This document shows, piece by piece, positions 17,718-27,392 of a DNA stretch of 64,000 bases. The notes below the pieces were generated by a model that saw only the letters and a list, made by a program, of their open reading frames with translations, was not told the origin of the DNA and made no database searches. Positions within the stretch are counted from its first letter, which is position 1. Each line of letters opens with the position of its first letter. This DNA is from an uncultured Lachnospiraceae bacterium (GTDB lineage: Bacteria; Bacillota; Clostridia; Lachnospirales; Lachnospiraceae): NCBI GenBank assembly GCA_947626415.1, contig CANQSA010000005.1, positions 1 to 64,000 on the forward strand. Reading direction: 5' to 3'. The position numbers and the translations under genes are program-made.

Positions 17718-18764
17718 TTATAATCTGGGCAGATTGCAGGCTTCTTTTACGATTGTTACGATCAGGACATAGGCGACAGGGCCGTAGAAGATCCCGAACA
17801 GTCCGAAAATCTGAAACCCGATGTAGATCGCCAGCAGACTGGCGAAGGAGGAAATTCCCATCCCATTTCCCATCAGGCGGGGTTCCAGCAGTTCCCGGAT
17901 AAAATATGTGATTAAAAACAGGATTGTCAGTCCGATCCCCTGATAAAGATCGCCCTGAGCAAAACAAAAGATCGCCCAGGGGACAAAGACAACGCCGGTT
18001 CCGATAAAGGGAATCGCGTCCAGAATGCCGGTTCCCAGCCCTAACAGCAGACAATAGGGATTTCCCAGCAGCCACAGCCCGATCACGCAGGTAACGGATA
18101 TCAGTCCCCAGAGCGTCAGCTGGCTTTTACAGTAAGCGACCAGCGCCACCTTCAACTGGTGACAGATCAGATTGACTTCATCCCGGTAGAGAAAACGTTT
18201 TCTCCACTCCCCGATCTTTTCATTATCCCTGGCAAAAAAATAGGCCGTGATCCACGCCAGGACGCCGTCTACGATCAGACTGCCGACTATATTTACAATG
18301 CGGGCGGCATGGCCGGTAATCTGCCCCACATCTCCGCTCTGTTTTCCGATCTGTCCGACTGCATTGTCAAGCCACTGTCTGCACTGCTCCGGCGAAACGG
18401 GAAACCAGCGGCTCACCCAATCACAGATCCCGTTTCCCATTTCAGACAGCATCGCAAGCATTTGATCCGTATGGTCCAGCAGCACAAGCAGCTGCCTGAC
18501 AGTCGTCCCGACCAGCCAAACCACCGCCGTGATCAGAATAGAAAGCAGCAGAAACAGCAATACCACGATCGCGATCTGCCGCTTGATATGCCAGTGCGTT
18601 TCCAGCCAATAGACCATCGGACGGACAATGCAGGCCAGCGCGTACCCCAGCAGGATCGGCCATAAAACAGGCATACCGAAGGCAAAAAAAATCCAGACAC
18701 CCAGAACTGCTCCAAGCGTCCAAAACCATACCTTCCATTTTATGCTGATCTGCCGTTTTCCCAT
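17718..18764 (-). CDS. AI-2E/YtvI-family permease
   Basis: This 348-residue polytopic membrane protein belongs to the AI-2E transporter (PerM) superfamily. It has about eight hydrophobic segments and the family signature GILDAIPFIGTGVVFVPWAI near residue 260, then FGIFYGPVAYVLIVTIV near the C-terminus. In spore formers such genes are often called sporulation integral membrane protein YtvI. The substrate is unknown and may not be AI-2. AAAGGA lies 7 nt before the ATG. It diverges from the pseudouridine synthase gene. Confidence 0.88.
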   Translation of the reverse strand: MGKRQISIKWKVWFWTLGAVLGVWIFFAFGMPVLWPILLGYALACIVRPMVYWLETHWHIKRQIAIVVLLFLLLSILITAVVWLVGTTVRQLLVLLDHTDQMLAMLSEMGNGICDWVSRWFPVSPEQCRQWLDNAVGQIGKQSGDVGQITGHAARIVNIVGSLIVDGVLAWITAYFFARDNEKIGEWRKRFLYRDEVNLICHQLKVALVAYCKSQLTLWGLISVTCVIGLWLLGNPYCLLLGLGTGILDAIPFIGTGVVFVPWAIFCFAQGDLYQGIGLTILFLITYFIRELLEPRLMGNGMGISSFASLLAIYIGFQIFGLFGIFYGPVAYVLIVTIVKEACNLPRL

Positions 18765-18789
18765 CCTGAAATCCTTTATAAAAGTGTTC

Positions 18790-18818
18790 TTTACAAATTT
18801 CCGGTTTCTCCGTATACT
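18790..18818 (+). promoter_or_regulatory. SigA-type promoter for the pseudouridine synthase gene
   Basis: TTTACA, a 17-bp spacer and TATACT lie about 50 bp upstream of the start codon at 18868. Confidence 0.75.
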
Positions 18819-18867
18819 ATAACCAGTTTTTACTTTTTCATTCTATGCTACAGGGAGAAAACAGCGA

Positions 18868-19599
18868 ATGCAGCCTGATATTCTATATGAAGACCAAGAG
18901 ATCATTGTATGTCACAAGCCCGCCGGGATCGCAGCGCAGGCAGATCGTTCCTTTTTGCCGGATATGGTCAGCCTGATCCGCAATCACCTGGCGGCTTCCG
19001 GACAGACTGACAGCGGACAGATCCCTTATGTAGGCGTGGTACACCGTCTGGATAAGCCTGTGGAAGGGATTTTGGTATATGGGAAAACGCCTGCTGCCGC
19101 CGGCTTTTTGAGCAGACAGGTTTCCGACGCCGGAAGCCTCAAAATGCAGAAGCGCTACCGGGCCGCCGTTTACGGTACACTGCCCGTTGACGGCAAAGAC
19201 GGCAGCTTTCATCTGTTAGAGGATTTTCTGATCCATGACAAGCGCAGCCGCAGTGCCCGCATCGCTGCAGGCAGTTCTGCGTCAAAAGACGGAAACCGGG
19301 CAAACGCCAAACCGGCACGGCTCGCTTACCGCTGTATCGGGCACAGTGAACGGAACGGACAGCCGGTATCACTGCTTGACATTCAGTTGTTCACAGGACG
19401 CTTTCATCAGATCCGGGCACAGCTGTCTCATCTGGGCTATCCTATCGTGGGAGACACCAAATACGGCGCGCCCGATCAAAAATGCCCATTGGAGCTGTGC
19501 GCCTGTTCGCTGACCTTCACACATCCCAATGGGCAAACTATGACTTTTTCAATTACGGAACATCCGCAGCCGGACGCTGTTTCGGCTGATCCGGACTAA
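18868..19599 (+). CDS. RluA-family pseudouridine synthase
   Basis: This 243-residue cytoplasmic enzyme isomerises uridine to pseudouridine in rRNA or tRNA. The catalytic motif reads HRLDKPVEGILVYGKT near residue 58, with the catalytic Asp in HRLD; Val and Glu replace the more common Thr/Ser-Ser after the proline. The KRYRAAV and TGRFHQIRAQLSHLGYPIVGD motifs follow. It lacks an S4 domain and has a short length, so it resembles the single-domain RluA/YtzG group rather than RluD. GGGAG is upstream of the ATG. The target site cannot be told from sequence. It converges on metK with a 2-nt gap. Confidence 0.92.
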   Translation: MQPDILYEDQEIIVCHKPAGIAAQADRSFLPDMVSLIRNHLAASGQTDSGQIPYVGVVHRLDKPVEGILVYGKTPAAAGFLSRQVSDAGSLKMQKRYRAAVYGTLPVDGKDGSFHLLEDFLIHDKRSRSARIAAGSSASKDGNRANAKPARLAYRCIGHSERNGQPVSLLDIQLFTGRFHQIRAQLSHLGYPIVGDTKYGAPDQKCPLELCACSLTFTHPNGQTMTFSITEHPQPDAVSADPD

Positions 19600-19601
19600 C
19601 C

Positions 19602-20801
19602 TTATGCCTGCAGTTCCGCTTTCAGTTCTTCTACCTTATCCAGCGCTTCCCACGGCAGTTCCACATCGGTTCTTCCGAAATGTCCGTACGCCGCTGTCTT
19701 TTGATAGATCGGTCTGCGCAGATTAAGCATCCGGATAATACCTGCCGGCCGCAGATCAAAATGCTTTCGGATCACAGCTACGATCTCTTCGTCCGGAATA
19801 ACGCCGGTTCCAAAGGTATCCACCATAATAGACGTCGGCTGCGCCACACCGATCGCATAAGAAAGCTGGATCTCCAGCCGTTTCGCAAAACCGGCTGCTA
19901 CCAGATTCTTCGCCGCATACCGCGCCGCGTAAGCCGCGCTGCGGTCTACTTTCGTGCAGTCCTTGCCGGAAAACGCGCCGCCGCCGTGACGGGCATATCC
20001 ACCGTATGTATCTACGATAATTTTCCTTCCGGTCAAACCGCTGTCGCCCGCCGGACCGCCAATGACAAAGCGTCCGGTAGGATTGATAAAGTATTTTGTA
20101 TTTTCATCAACCAGTTCTTTCGGCAATACCGGATCCAGCACATACCTGCGGATATCTTCGTGGATCTGTTCCTGCGTTACCCCGGCGTCATGCTGAGTGG
20201 AGCAGACTACCGCGTCCAGGTGGACCGGCATTCCGTTTTCATCATATTCCACCGTCACCTGTGTCTTGCCGTCCGGACGCAGATAAGGCAGCGTACCGTT
20301 CTTTCGCACTTCCGTCAGCTTCAGGGCAAGCTGATGTGCCAACGCGATGGAGTACGGCATATAGCTGTCCGTCTCGTCTGTCGCATAACCAAACATCATT
20401 CCCTGATCACCGGCTCCGATCATCTCAATCTCCGCATCCGACATCACAGACTCCGCGTCTCTTGCTTCCAGCGCCTGATCCACGCCCATGGCGATATCCG
20501 GCGACTGCTTATCCAGCGCTACCATCACGGCGCAGGTATCGGCGTCAAATCCCTTTTCGGAACTGTCATAGCCGATCTCCCGCACGGTGTCCCGTACGAT
20601 CTGCGCGTAATCCACATTGGCCCGGGTCGTAATCTCTCCCATTACCATTACAAAACCGGTGTTTGTCAGGGTCTCACAGGCAACCCGGCTCATCGGGTCC
20701 TGTTCCAGCAGCGCGTCCAGAATGGCGTCGGAAATCTGATCGCAGATCTTATCGGGATGTCCTTCGGTTACGGATTCGGATGTAAATAATCGCTTTTCCA
20801 T
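19602..20801 (-). CDS. metK: S-adenosylmethionine synthetase
   Basis: This 399-residue cytoplasmic enzyme makes SAM from methionine and ATP. Signatures include [20 protein letters not shown] at the N-terminus, [12 protein letters not shown] near residue 115 and [19 protein letters not shown] (phosphate-binding) near 255. The start at 20801 has AAAGGAA about 7 nt upstream; the upstream in-frame extension is not needed. A SAM-I riboswitch precedes it, so expression should fall when SAM is abundant. Confidence 0.97.
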   Translation of the reverse strand: MEKRLFTSESVTEGHPDKICDQISDAILDALLEQDPMSRVACETLTNTGFVMVMGEITTRANVDYAQIVRDTVREIGYDSSEKGFDADTCAVMVALDKQSPDIAMGVDQALEARDAESVMSDAEIEMIGAGDQGMMFGYATDETDSYMPYSIALAHQLALKLTEVRKNGTLPYLRPDGKTQVTVEYDENGMPVHLDAVVCSTQHDAGVTQEQIHEDIRRYVLDPVLPKELVDENTKYFINPTGRFVIGGPAGDSGLTGRKIIVDTYGGYARHGGGAFSGKDCTKVDRSAAYAARYAAKNLVAAGFAKRLEIQLSYAIGVAQPTSIMVDTFGTGVIPDEEIVAVIRKHFDLRPAGIIRMLNLRRPIYQKTAAYGHFGRTDVELPWEALDKVEELKAELQA

Positions 20802-20841
20802 TTGTATCTTCCTTTCCTCTAAACTCAATTAAAATGCAAAA

Positions 20842-20988
20842 AAGGAACTCGCAAAACGGGTCCCTTATCGTTTCTCTGATAATGCGCCCTTATTGCTCGA
20901 ATCTCATTCGCTCAGGTTGGCACCTTCCGCATGCGGGGTTGCCGTGACTTCACAGATCCTATGTATCTCCATCACTCTGAATAAAGGT
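20842..20988 (-). promoter_or_regulatory. SAM-I (S-box) riboswitch with terminator, upstream of metK
   Basis: On the minus strand the aptamer (20888-20988) contains AGAGTGATGGAGA, GTGAAGTCACGGCAACC and GGAAGGTGCCAACCT, which match the S-box core, closed by a P1 helix of CCTTTATT with AATAAGG. A terminator stem (20848-20868, GGGACCCG/CGAGTTCC) and T6 run follow. SAM binding is expected to favour termination before metK. Confidence 0.94.
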
Positions 20989-21005
20989 TATTAACTTGAT
21001 TGTAT

Positions 21006-22301
21006 TTAACTCACTACCTTCAGCTTGAACTTCTCGATATCCCGGTCCGTCTCCACTCTGGAAATCTCCGCGCCAAGCTGCTGCAGCTTTTTATCAAATT
21101 CTTCGTATCCTCTCTGGATATATACGATATCTTCTACCACGGTATAGCCCTGCGCCGCCAGTCCCGCGATCACCAACGCGGCGCCTGCCCGCAAATCCGG
21201 TGCTGCCACTTCGGCGCCGGTAAATGCCGGAACTCCTGTGATCACTGCCGTGTTATCAAGCATTCTCACATTGGCTCCCATCCGGACGATCTCATCTACA
21301 TACCGGAAACGGCTCTCAAAAATACTCTCGGTCACAATACTGGTACCGTTCGCAAGCGCAAGCGCAACAGAAATCTGCGGCTGCATATCCGTCGGAAAAC
21401 CGGGATACGGCAAAGTCTTGACATGGGTGCTGCGCAAATGTTCCGCTCCGATGACCCGTACCGCGTCATCATATTCGATCACCCTGCAGTCCATCTCGTT
21501 GAGCTTCGCTGTGATCGCCTCCAAATGCTTGGGGATCACATTGTGAATCAGCACATCTCCATGGGTAACCGCTGCCGCCATCATAAAGGTCCCTGCCTCG
21601 ATCTGGTCCGGAATAATGGAATACTCCGTTCCGTGCAGCTTCGGGACGCCCTTGATCCGGATCACATCCGTACCTGCACCGCGGATATTCGCGCCCATGC
21701 TGTTCAGCATATTCGCCACATCTACGATATGCGGCTCCTTCGCGGCATTCTCCAGGATCGTATTCCCGTTGGCATTCACTGCCGCCAGCATAATGTTGAT
21801 CGTCGCTCCTACGGAAACCACGTCCAGATAAATATGATTTCCTCTCAAATGCGCTGTCTTCGCCGACAGCATTCCGTGTTCGATCTTCACATTCGTACCA
21901 AGCGCCTTCAGCCCTTTGATATGCTGATCTATGGCGCGGCTGCCGATATCGCACCCGCCCGGCAGCGCCACATGCGCTTCGTTATACTTCCCGACCAATG
22001 CGCCAAGCAGATAATAGGAAGCCCGGATCTTCCGGATCTGGTCATTATCCACCGTCAGATCGGAAATCGTACTGCCGTTGATCTTAACCGTATGCGCGTC
22101 GATCCGTTCTACGGTTGCGCCAATCTCTGTAATCACCTGCAGCAGTACATTCACGTCACTGACATTCGGCAAGTTCTCCAAGAGTACCGTCTCATCTGCC
22201 ATAATAGCGGCTGCCAGTATAGGCAGAGCGGCATTCTTAGCTCCCCCGATCTCAACCTCACCCTGCAGTGACTTTCCACCTCTTATAATGTATCTCTCCA
22301 T
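21006..22301 (-). CDS. murA: UDP-N-acetylglucosamine 1-carboxyvinyltransferase
   Basis: This roughly 431-residue enzyme carries out the first committed step of peptidoglycan synthesis, transferring enolpyruvate from PEP to UDP-GlcNAc. Visible are the N-terminal GGAKNAALPILAAAI motif, the active-site loop PGGCDIGSRAIDQHI near residue 115 with the catalytic, fosfomycin-reactive Cys, and later GYPTDMQPQ-like GFPTDMQPQISVALAL. Adjacent ATGs at 22304 and 22301 share an AGGTG box; 22301 has the better spacing. It lies upstream of metK, which has its own riboswitch leader. Confidence 0.96.
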   Translation of the reverse strand: MERYIIRGGKSLQGEVEIGGAKNAALPILAAAIMADETVLLENLPNVSDVNVLLQVITEIGATVERIDAHTVKINGSTISDLTVDNDQIRKIRASYYLLGALVGKYNEAHVALPGGCDIGSRAIDQHIKGLKALGTNVKIEHGMLSAKTAHLRGNHIYLDVVSVGATINIMLAAVNANGNTILENAAKEPHIVDVANMLNSMGANIRGAGTDVIRIKGVPKLHGTEYSIIPDQIEAGTFMMAAAVTHGDVLIHNVIPKHLEAITAKLNEMDCRVIEYDDAVRVIGAEHLRSTHVKTLPYPGFPTDMQPQISVALALANGTSIVTESIFESRFRYVDEIVRMGANVRMLDNTAVITGVPAFTGAEVAAPDLRAGAALVIAGLAAQGYTVVEDIVYIQRGYEEFDKKLQQLGAEISRVETDRDIEKFKLKVVS

Positions 22302-22351
22302 CATACACCTCAATAGCTGTTGTCCACGGTAAGATCCGTGACATCTTATTC

Positions 22352-22379
22352 ATTATATCACAAATCTTCTGTTTGTCTA
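22352..22379 (-). promoter_or_regulatory. SigA-type promoter for murA
   Basis: The minus strand shows TAGACA, a 16-bp spacer and TATAAT, about 50 bp upstream of the murA start. A small CACGG/CCGTG hairpin lies in the leader at 22325-22340. Confidence 0.65.
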
Positions 22380-22400
22380 TACTAAAATTGGGCTGCCGTA

Positions 22401-23246
22401 TTATTCTTTTACAAAATCCAGCGGTTCAACCTGTGTACCGTCCCGTAAAACTTCAAAATGCAAATGCGGACCCGTACTGTTTCCGGTACTGCCGCTGCGC
22501 GCAATCACTTCTCCCTGCTTCACGGCCTGTCCGACCGCAGCCAGCATCTCGCTTAAATGCGCGTACCGAGTCTCATATCCGTTTCCATGGTCGATCAGAA
22601 TATAATAACCATAGGAATCATTCCACTGCGCTTCCTCTACAATACCGTCCCTCGACGCCATAACTTCGCTGCCCAAAGGGATCGCCCAGTCATGTCCCAG
22701 ATGGAATTCTCCCCAGCAGGGCCCGAAATAAGAGCTCGTGACTCCGCCCTCGATCGGCCGGATATACGCCGGCCGCTCCTTCGTTCCTATAGCAATGACC
22801 TCCGGCCACCCCTCCACAATGATCTTTTCGGAGATTTGTTCCCGGCTGAGCTCCGTTTGGTTCTGAAAAACAACCCGTTCCGTGACCGCCTTGATCCCCG
22901 TTTTTGCCTTCTGCACCACCTTTTTCTCTCCCTGATACAGAAAATCCACCTCTACATATTCCGTCCCACACTGATATTCGACTTCCCGGATTACGGTTTT
23001 GGGACGCGGAAGCGCTGCGGCCGCCGCCAGAACATTCGCCATGGCTTTCTGTCTGGTTTCCATAAGGGCCTGTCCCGCATCATTTTCGGCGCTTTCCTCC
23101 GCAGCCACGGCAGTTTCCGATCGCTTTTCATCCGCATGCAGTCCGGGATTCTGTCCCATCCCGAAATTTCCAATGAAAAAGGCGGTGCTTAGCAAAATAC
23201 CCAGAATTCTCTTTTTATGACAGGAAAAAAAATGCCCCACTCTCAT
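22401..23246 (-). CDS. G5 domain and M23 family metallo-endopeptidase
   Basis: This 281-residue secreted protein has a signal segment (about residues 12-32), a linker, a G5-like domain (YVEVDFLYQGEKKVVQKAKTG, then VVFQNQTELSREQI) and a C-terminal LytM/M23 domain. Zinc ligands are visible in FHLGHDWAIP (His and Asp) and GPHLHFEV (His), with a second catalytic His in RYAHLSEM. All canonical positions are kept, so it should be an active peptidoglycan endopeptidase, either vegetative or sporulation-related. GGAGGT lies 7 nt before the ATG at 23246. It is downstream of aroK but separated by about 100 nt of AT-rich DNA. Confidence 0.92.
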   Translation of the reverse strand: MRVGHFFSCHKKRILGILLSTAFFIGNFGMGQNPGLHADEKRSETAVAAEESAENDAGQALMETRQKAMANVLAAAAALPRPKTVIREVEYQCGTEYVEVDFLYQGEKKVVQKAKTGIKAVTERVVFQNQTELSREQISEKIIVEGWPEVIAIGTKERPAYIRPIEGGVTSSYFGPCWGEFHLGHDWAIPLGSEVMASRDGIVEEAQWNDSYGYYILIDHGNGYETRYAHLSEMLAAVGQAVKQGEVIARSGSTGNSTGPHLHFEVLRDGTQVEPLDFVKE

Positions 23247-23342
23247 CGGTGATACCTCCATATCTATTACAATTTTATTTTTAACACTTTTGTAATATTT
23301 ATGCGTTTGGTATCTTCCGGATGAGAATGGGCTTCCGCTTCC

Positions 23343-23843
23343 CTATCCCAATGCCTGTATCACTGCCTGTATCGTCTCTTCAATACTCTTTCCGATTTCC
23401 TCCACTGTAATATGCGCGTATTTTTCATATAAGACACTGCGTTCCCGGTACAGATCCGACAGGGTCTGTCCGTCCCGCATAACAACGCCCCGGTATTTCA
23501 GGTCGCCCAGCCGGTTCCGCAATTCTTCGTATTCCAGCTTCAGATAAACCACCGTGCCAATGCTCCGCAAATGTTCCATGGCCTCTTTTCCGTAGACCAC
23601 GCTGCCGCCGGTGGCGATCACAGAGCGTTCCGCTTCCAGCGCGGCGTTGACCCGGTTTTCTATCTCAATAAATCCGTCAACGCCTTCCTGCGCAATGATC
23701 TCATGCAGCAGCCGGTGCTCTGTCTCCTGAATCACCAGATCTGAATCGACGAACCGATACCCCAGAATTTTTGCCACTACGACGCCGACCGTACTCTTTC
23801 CCACGCCGGGCATCCCGATCAAAATAATATTATTCTTTTCCAT
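23343..23843 (-). CDS. aroK: Shikimate kinase
   Basis: This 166-residue cytoplasmic NMP-kinase-fold protein phosphorylates shikimate in the aromatic amino acid pathway. Walker A reads GMPGVGKST near residues 10-18, the DSD substrate motif is at about 33-35, and ATGGSVVY carries the GG-binding loop near 78. The lid RGVVMRDG has the expected arginine. Length is normal. It overlaps dinB by 14 nt and is the last gene of a long minus-strand operon. Confidence 0.9.
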   Translation of the reverse strand: MEKNNIILIGMPGVGKSTVGVVVAKILGYRFVDSDLVIQETEHRLLHEIIAQEGVDGFIEIENRVNAALEAERSVIATGGSVVYGKEAMEHLRSIGTVVYLKLEYEELRNRLGDLKYRGVVMRDGQTLSDLYRERSVLYEKYAHITVEEIGKSIEETIQAVIQALG

Positions 23844-25122
23844 GTCCGTGAAATCCTCTCTCCGGTGTTTCTTCCCGCAGCATTTCCAGCTTGTCCGCGC
23901 GTCTCACAATATCTTTCCCGTATTTGCCGCGGAGCGCGTCCAGCGCGACCTCCAGTTTCCGCTGCCGGTCGGCGTCCGGTCTTCTCCGAGCCTCCGGCCC
24001 CTCGCCGGAATCAGCCCAGTCAAAAATAGACAGCTGGCTGGGCGCGTCGGGTTCTGTCAGCCGGGCAGTCCGAAGTCCCAGCAGCCGGATCGGTCTGCGG
24101 TCCCATAGCTTTTCAAACAGTCTGCAGCCTGTTTCATACAGCTTCTTTCCCACATCGGTAGGCGGTTCAATCATGGTCTGATGAGATACTTTGGTAAAAT
24201 CCGCGTATTTGATCTCCACGCTGACCATACCCGCCTTTTTCCCGTACCGTCTGAGCCGTTCCGCCACCTTGTCCGCCAGCCGCTGTAAAACAACCTCGGC
24301 TTCCTCCGTTGTAACCGCGTCTTTCGGCAAAGTAACCGAATTTCCGACGCCCTTCATCTCCTCCGGTTCCGCATGGACTTTGCTTTCATCCATCCCGTTG
24401 GCAAATTCCCACATTCCTCTGCCGTGGCTTTTAAAATGCGCTTCCAGGATCTCCACCGGCGTATTGGCCAGTTCTCCGATCGTCCGGATCCCGAGATTAT
24501 AAAGTCCCTGTACGCTGGAACTGCCTACCATAAACAGATCGCCCACCGGCAGCGGCCACATTTTCTCCGGGATTTCCTCCGGAAACAGGGTGTGGACCCG
24601 ATTGGGCTTTTCAAAATCCGAGGCCATTTTTGCCAGCAGCTTATTGCTGGAAATTCCCACGTTTACCGTGAATTTCAGTTCCGCATAAATACGGTCCGCC
24701 AGGATTCTCGCCGCCTCTTCGGGACGCATCCTGCTGCCGTCCGGATACAGAAAATTTCCCGCGATCGGAGTAAAATCCAGATAACATTCGTCTACGCTGA
24801 CCTGTTCAATATCCGGCGTATACCGGCGGAGCAGTTCGATAAACCTCCTGCTCTGCTCATGATAATAGTCGTGCTCCGGCGGAAAGACCAGAAGCCCCGG
24901 ACACTTTTTCAGCGCGGCAGCTACCGGTTCTCCGGTTTTGATCCCATAACGTCTGGCAGGCACCGATTTCGCGAGCACAACCCCGTGCCGGCTTTCCTGA
25001 TCCCCGCCGATGATCGCCGGAATCTCCCGGATATCCGTATCCGCGCCCTCCTCCAGCCGTTTTACCGCCGTCCAGCTTAAAAACGCCGAATTGATATCGA
25101 TATGAAAAATGATCCGTTCCAT
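23830..25122 (-). CDS. dinB: Y-family DNA polymerase IV
   Basis: This 430-residue translesion polymerase carries the catalytic carboxylates Asp9 (FHIDINSAF) and Asp111-Glu112 (SVDECYLDF), the steric-gate region FLSW near residues 14-17, and a little-finger domain with RLLGLRTARL. The C-terminal tail ends PERGFHGHGKE without an obvious QLxLF clamp motif, but SQLSIFDW near residue 375 is a good beta-clamp-binding candidate. The AGGA box is 7 nt from the ATG. It follows the flavin reductase gene after 7 nt. No LexA box was seen directly upstream. Confidence 0.94.
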   Translation of the reverse strand: MERIIFHIDINSAFLSWTAVKRLEEGADTDIREIPAIIGGDQESRHGVVLAKSVPARRYGIKTGEPVAAALKKCPGLLVFPPEHDYYHEQSRRFIELLRRYTPDIEQVSVDECYLDFTPIAGNFLYPDGSRMRPEEAARILADRIYAELKFTVNVGISSNKLLAKMASDFEKPNRVHTLFPEEIPEKMWPLPVGDLFMVGSSSVQGLYNLGIRTIGELANTPVEILEAHFKSHGRGMWEFANGMDESKVHAEPEEMKGVGNSVTLPKDAVTTEEAEVVLQRLADKVAERLRRYGKKAGMVSVEIKYADFTKVSHQTMIEPPTDVGKKLYETGCRLFEKLWDRRPIRLLGLRTARLTEPDAPSQLSIFDWADSGEGPEARRRPDADRQRKLEVALDALRGKYGKDIVRRADKLEMLREETPERGFHGHGKE

Positions 25123-25129
25123 ATATGTC

Positions 25130-25708
25130 CTATTTTTCTATGTTCTGTTTTTTCCGAACTGAATACCCGAACTTGCCCAGCTTCTCTCCCAGTTCAAAAT
25201 ACTCGCCGTGAGAATAAGCCACCAGTCCGGTGCTGTTTAACTCAAATTTTCCACTTTCATCCATATAACGCTCGTCTGCCGTGACCGCCGTGATCTCCGC
25301 CAGAAACATATCGTGGCTGCCCAATTCCATGCACTGCTTCACTTTACATTCCAGACTGACCGGACTCTCCGCGATCCCCGGCGCAGACACTGTCTCCGAA
25401 CGGAACGGCGTCAATTTCATTTCCCGGTATTTATCCGTAACGGCGCCGGATTTTACGCCGCAGTAATCCGCCGCAAACAGCAGATCCTTTGTGACCAGAT
25501 TGATCACAAATTCCCCCGTTTCCGCTATGATATCGTGCGAATAGCGTTCCTTCCGCACGGATATCGATACCATCGCCGGATCGCTGTTGATCGTACCCGC
25601 CCATGCAATGGTAATAATATTGGGCCGCTCTCCCGGTCTTTGGCAGCTCACCATCACTGCCGGTACGGGATATAATAAATTGCCCGGTTTCCAAACCTGT
25701 CTTGCCAT
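25130..25708 (-). CDS. Flavin reductase-like FMN-binding protein
   Basis: This 192-residue protein of the flavin reductase/FMN-binding split-barrel family shows PVAMVSC-like PVPAVMVSC, NIITIAWAGTINSDPAMVSI, the FVINLVTKD strand and an ECKVKQCMELGSHDMFLAEI segment. It probably binds FMN and transfers electrons; the partner is unknown. The start at 25708 is chosen for GGAGG 5 nt upstream. It sits in the operon between the pyrophosphatase and dinB. Confidence 0.88.
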   Translation of the reverse strand: MARQVWKPGNLLYPVPAVMVSCQRPGERPNIITIAWAGTINSDPAMVSISVRKERYSHDIIAETGEFVINLVTKDLLFAADYCGVKSGAVTDKYREMKLTPFRSETVSAPGIAESPVSLECKVKQCMELGSHDMFLAEITAVTADERYMDESGKFELNSTGLVAYSHGEYFELGEKLGKFGYSVRKKQNIEK

Positions 25709-25743
25709 AATTTCCTCCAGTTTCAACTGTTCGCCTGCCGCTC

Positions 25744-27390
25744 CTAATTCTGGATCGCCGCCATCAGCTTGGGCAAAAACTGCTTCTTCCGGGACACTAC
25801 GCCCTCCAGCACAAGCTGTCCGTTTTCGCTCTTTTTCCCAAAGGCTTCTTCCAGCAGGGCTTCCGCCTGATCTCCCACATAGATAATCTCCGAGGTTTCA
25901 TCCAGGATATTTGTCAGCATAAAATAAATCGTGTCGATATCGTCGATCTTTCCTGCGTGGTCCAGATACTCCCGCATCTTTTTCTTGATCGCTTCCTGTT
26001 CCTCCCGGCTGACAAAGCTGATCTGTCCGATCCCGAAATTCAGTCCGTCCATGGAAAACTTCTTAAAATCCTGATAAAAGATCTCTTCCGCCGATTTGGA
26101 GGACAGATTGCTGCCCGCTTTAAACATCTGCTCCGCCAGCTCTGTGATCTCCACGCCGGCAATCTTTGCCAGCGCCTCCGCCGCCTGCCGGTCCACCTGG
26201 GTACAGGTAGGGGAGCGGAACATCAGAGTATCGGAAATGATCGCCGATACCAGCAGCGAGGCGATCTCCGGTGGAATCGCTATGCCCTTCTCCTGAAACA
26301 TCTGATAAATAATGGTCGCCGTACAGCCTAACGGCTGGTTGCGCATGTAGATCGGCGTCATAGTCTCCACGGTTCCCAGTCTGTGATGGTCGATGATCTC
26401 CACAATCTGCGCTTCTTCGATCCCGTCCACCGCCTGGTTCTTTTCATTGTGGTCCACCAGAATGATCTGCTTTCTCTCCGCGTTCAGCAGGTTCCGTCTT
26501 GACATCATCCCGATATATTCGCCTTTTTTATTCAGAATCGGAAAATAGCGGTGCCGCTTTTTCGCCATTACATTCTTCACGGTCTCGGTAAAGTCTTCCA
26601 GCGTAAAGGTGATCAGATCTTCCCGGCACATAAAATAACTGATCGGCATACTCTGATTGATCAGACGCGCCACCGTAAAAGTATCATGCGGCGTACCGAT
26701 CACCGTACAGTTATGCTCCGCCGCCAGGTTCTGGATCGTTTTTGAAACCTTCACGCCGTCGCAGACCACAATACAGCCCGCCTGCATCTCAATGGCGCAG
26801 AGCTGGGTTTCGTACCGGTTCCCCAGGATCACCAGATCGCCGGGTTCAATATATTCTTCCATAATATCCGGATTGGCGGCGGCGATCAGCACTTTCCCTT
26901 TTGTAAAATACGCTTCCTGATCCCCTACGATCAGCTGGGCGTCCAGAGTCCGTACAATATTGGAAAATTTCGTATGCGCCATGGATAAGATCGTATTGTC
27001 ATAGACATCCATATATGCCTTGGCAATATCTTCCGTAGTAATCACGCCTTCCAGATGCTTGGAACGAATGATCGGCAGCGTGACGGAACCGTTTTCTTTC
27101 ATCAGGTTCCAGGCTTCCTTCAATGAGATTGTGCGGGAAACGCCCTTTGTTTTACGGATCTCAATATCCCTTACCTGGGTAGAAACATCAGAAATATAGT
27201 CCGGCGCTTTCATGCCGAACCGTTTCAGCACATATCTGGTCTCTTCATTGATCTCTCCAGCCCGCTTCGGGATAAACTGCTCTCCCTCTTCCGCCAGCTG
27301 ATTCTTCAGATAAGCGTAAGCGATCGCGGAACAGACAGAATCCGTATCCGGGTTTTTATGTCCTATTACAAAAGTCTTCTTCGTTGCCAT
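25744..27390 (-). CDS. Manganese-dependent inorganic pyrophosphatase with CBS and DRTGG domains
   Basis: This 548-residue family II pyrophosphatase carries a regulatory insert. The DHH domain begins with GHKNPDTDSVCSAIAYA; about residues 70-125 and 250-310 form a CBS pair (TLPIIRSKHLEGVITTEDI, and RYFPILNKKGEYIGMMSRR) flanking a DRTGG-like segment (DLVILGNRYETQLCAIEMQA). Then VDHNEKNQ and IIDHHRLG supply the metal ligands, and the DHHA2 domain closes the protein with SRKKQFLP. CBS/DRTGG enzymes are regulated by adenine nucleotides such as AMP, ADP and diadenosine polyphosphates. It is cytoplasmic and pulls biosynthetic reactions forward. GGAG is 5 nt before the ATG. Confidence 0.95.
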   Translation of the reverse strand: MATKKTFVIGHKNPDTDSVCSAIAYAYLKNQLAEEGEQFIPKRAGEINEETRYVLKRFGMKAPDYISDVSTQVRDIEIRKTKGVSRTISLKEAWNLMKENGSVTLPIIRSKHLEGVITTEDIAKAYMDVYDNTILSMAHTKFSNIVRTLDAQLIVGDQEAYFTKGKVLIAAANPDIMEEYIEPGDLVILGNRYETQLCAIEMQAGCIVVCDGVKVSKTIQNLAAEHNCTVIGTPHDTFTVARLINQSMPISYFMCREDLITFTLEDFTETVKNVMAKKRHRYFPILNKKGEYIGMMSRRNLLNAERKQIILVDHNEKNQAVDGIEEAQIVEIIDHHRLGTVETMTPIYMRNQPLGCTATIIYQMFQEKGIAIPPEIASLLVSAIISDTLMFRSPTCTQVDRQAAEALAKIAGVEITELAEQMFKAGSNLSSKSAEEIFYQDFKKFSMDGLNFGIGQISFVSREEQEAIKKKMREYLDHAGKIDDIDTIYFMLTNILDETSEIIYVGDQAEALLEEAFGKKSENGQLVLEGVVSRKKQFLPKLMAAIQN

Positions 27391-27392
27391 AG

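Noticed and set aside
20989..21025. TACAAT near the murA stop as a metK promoter
   Set aside because: No acceptable -35 box at 16-18 bp; left unannotated.
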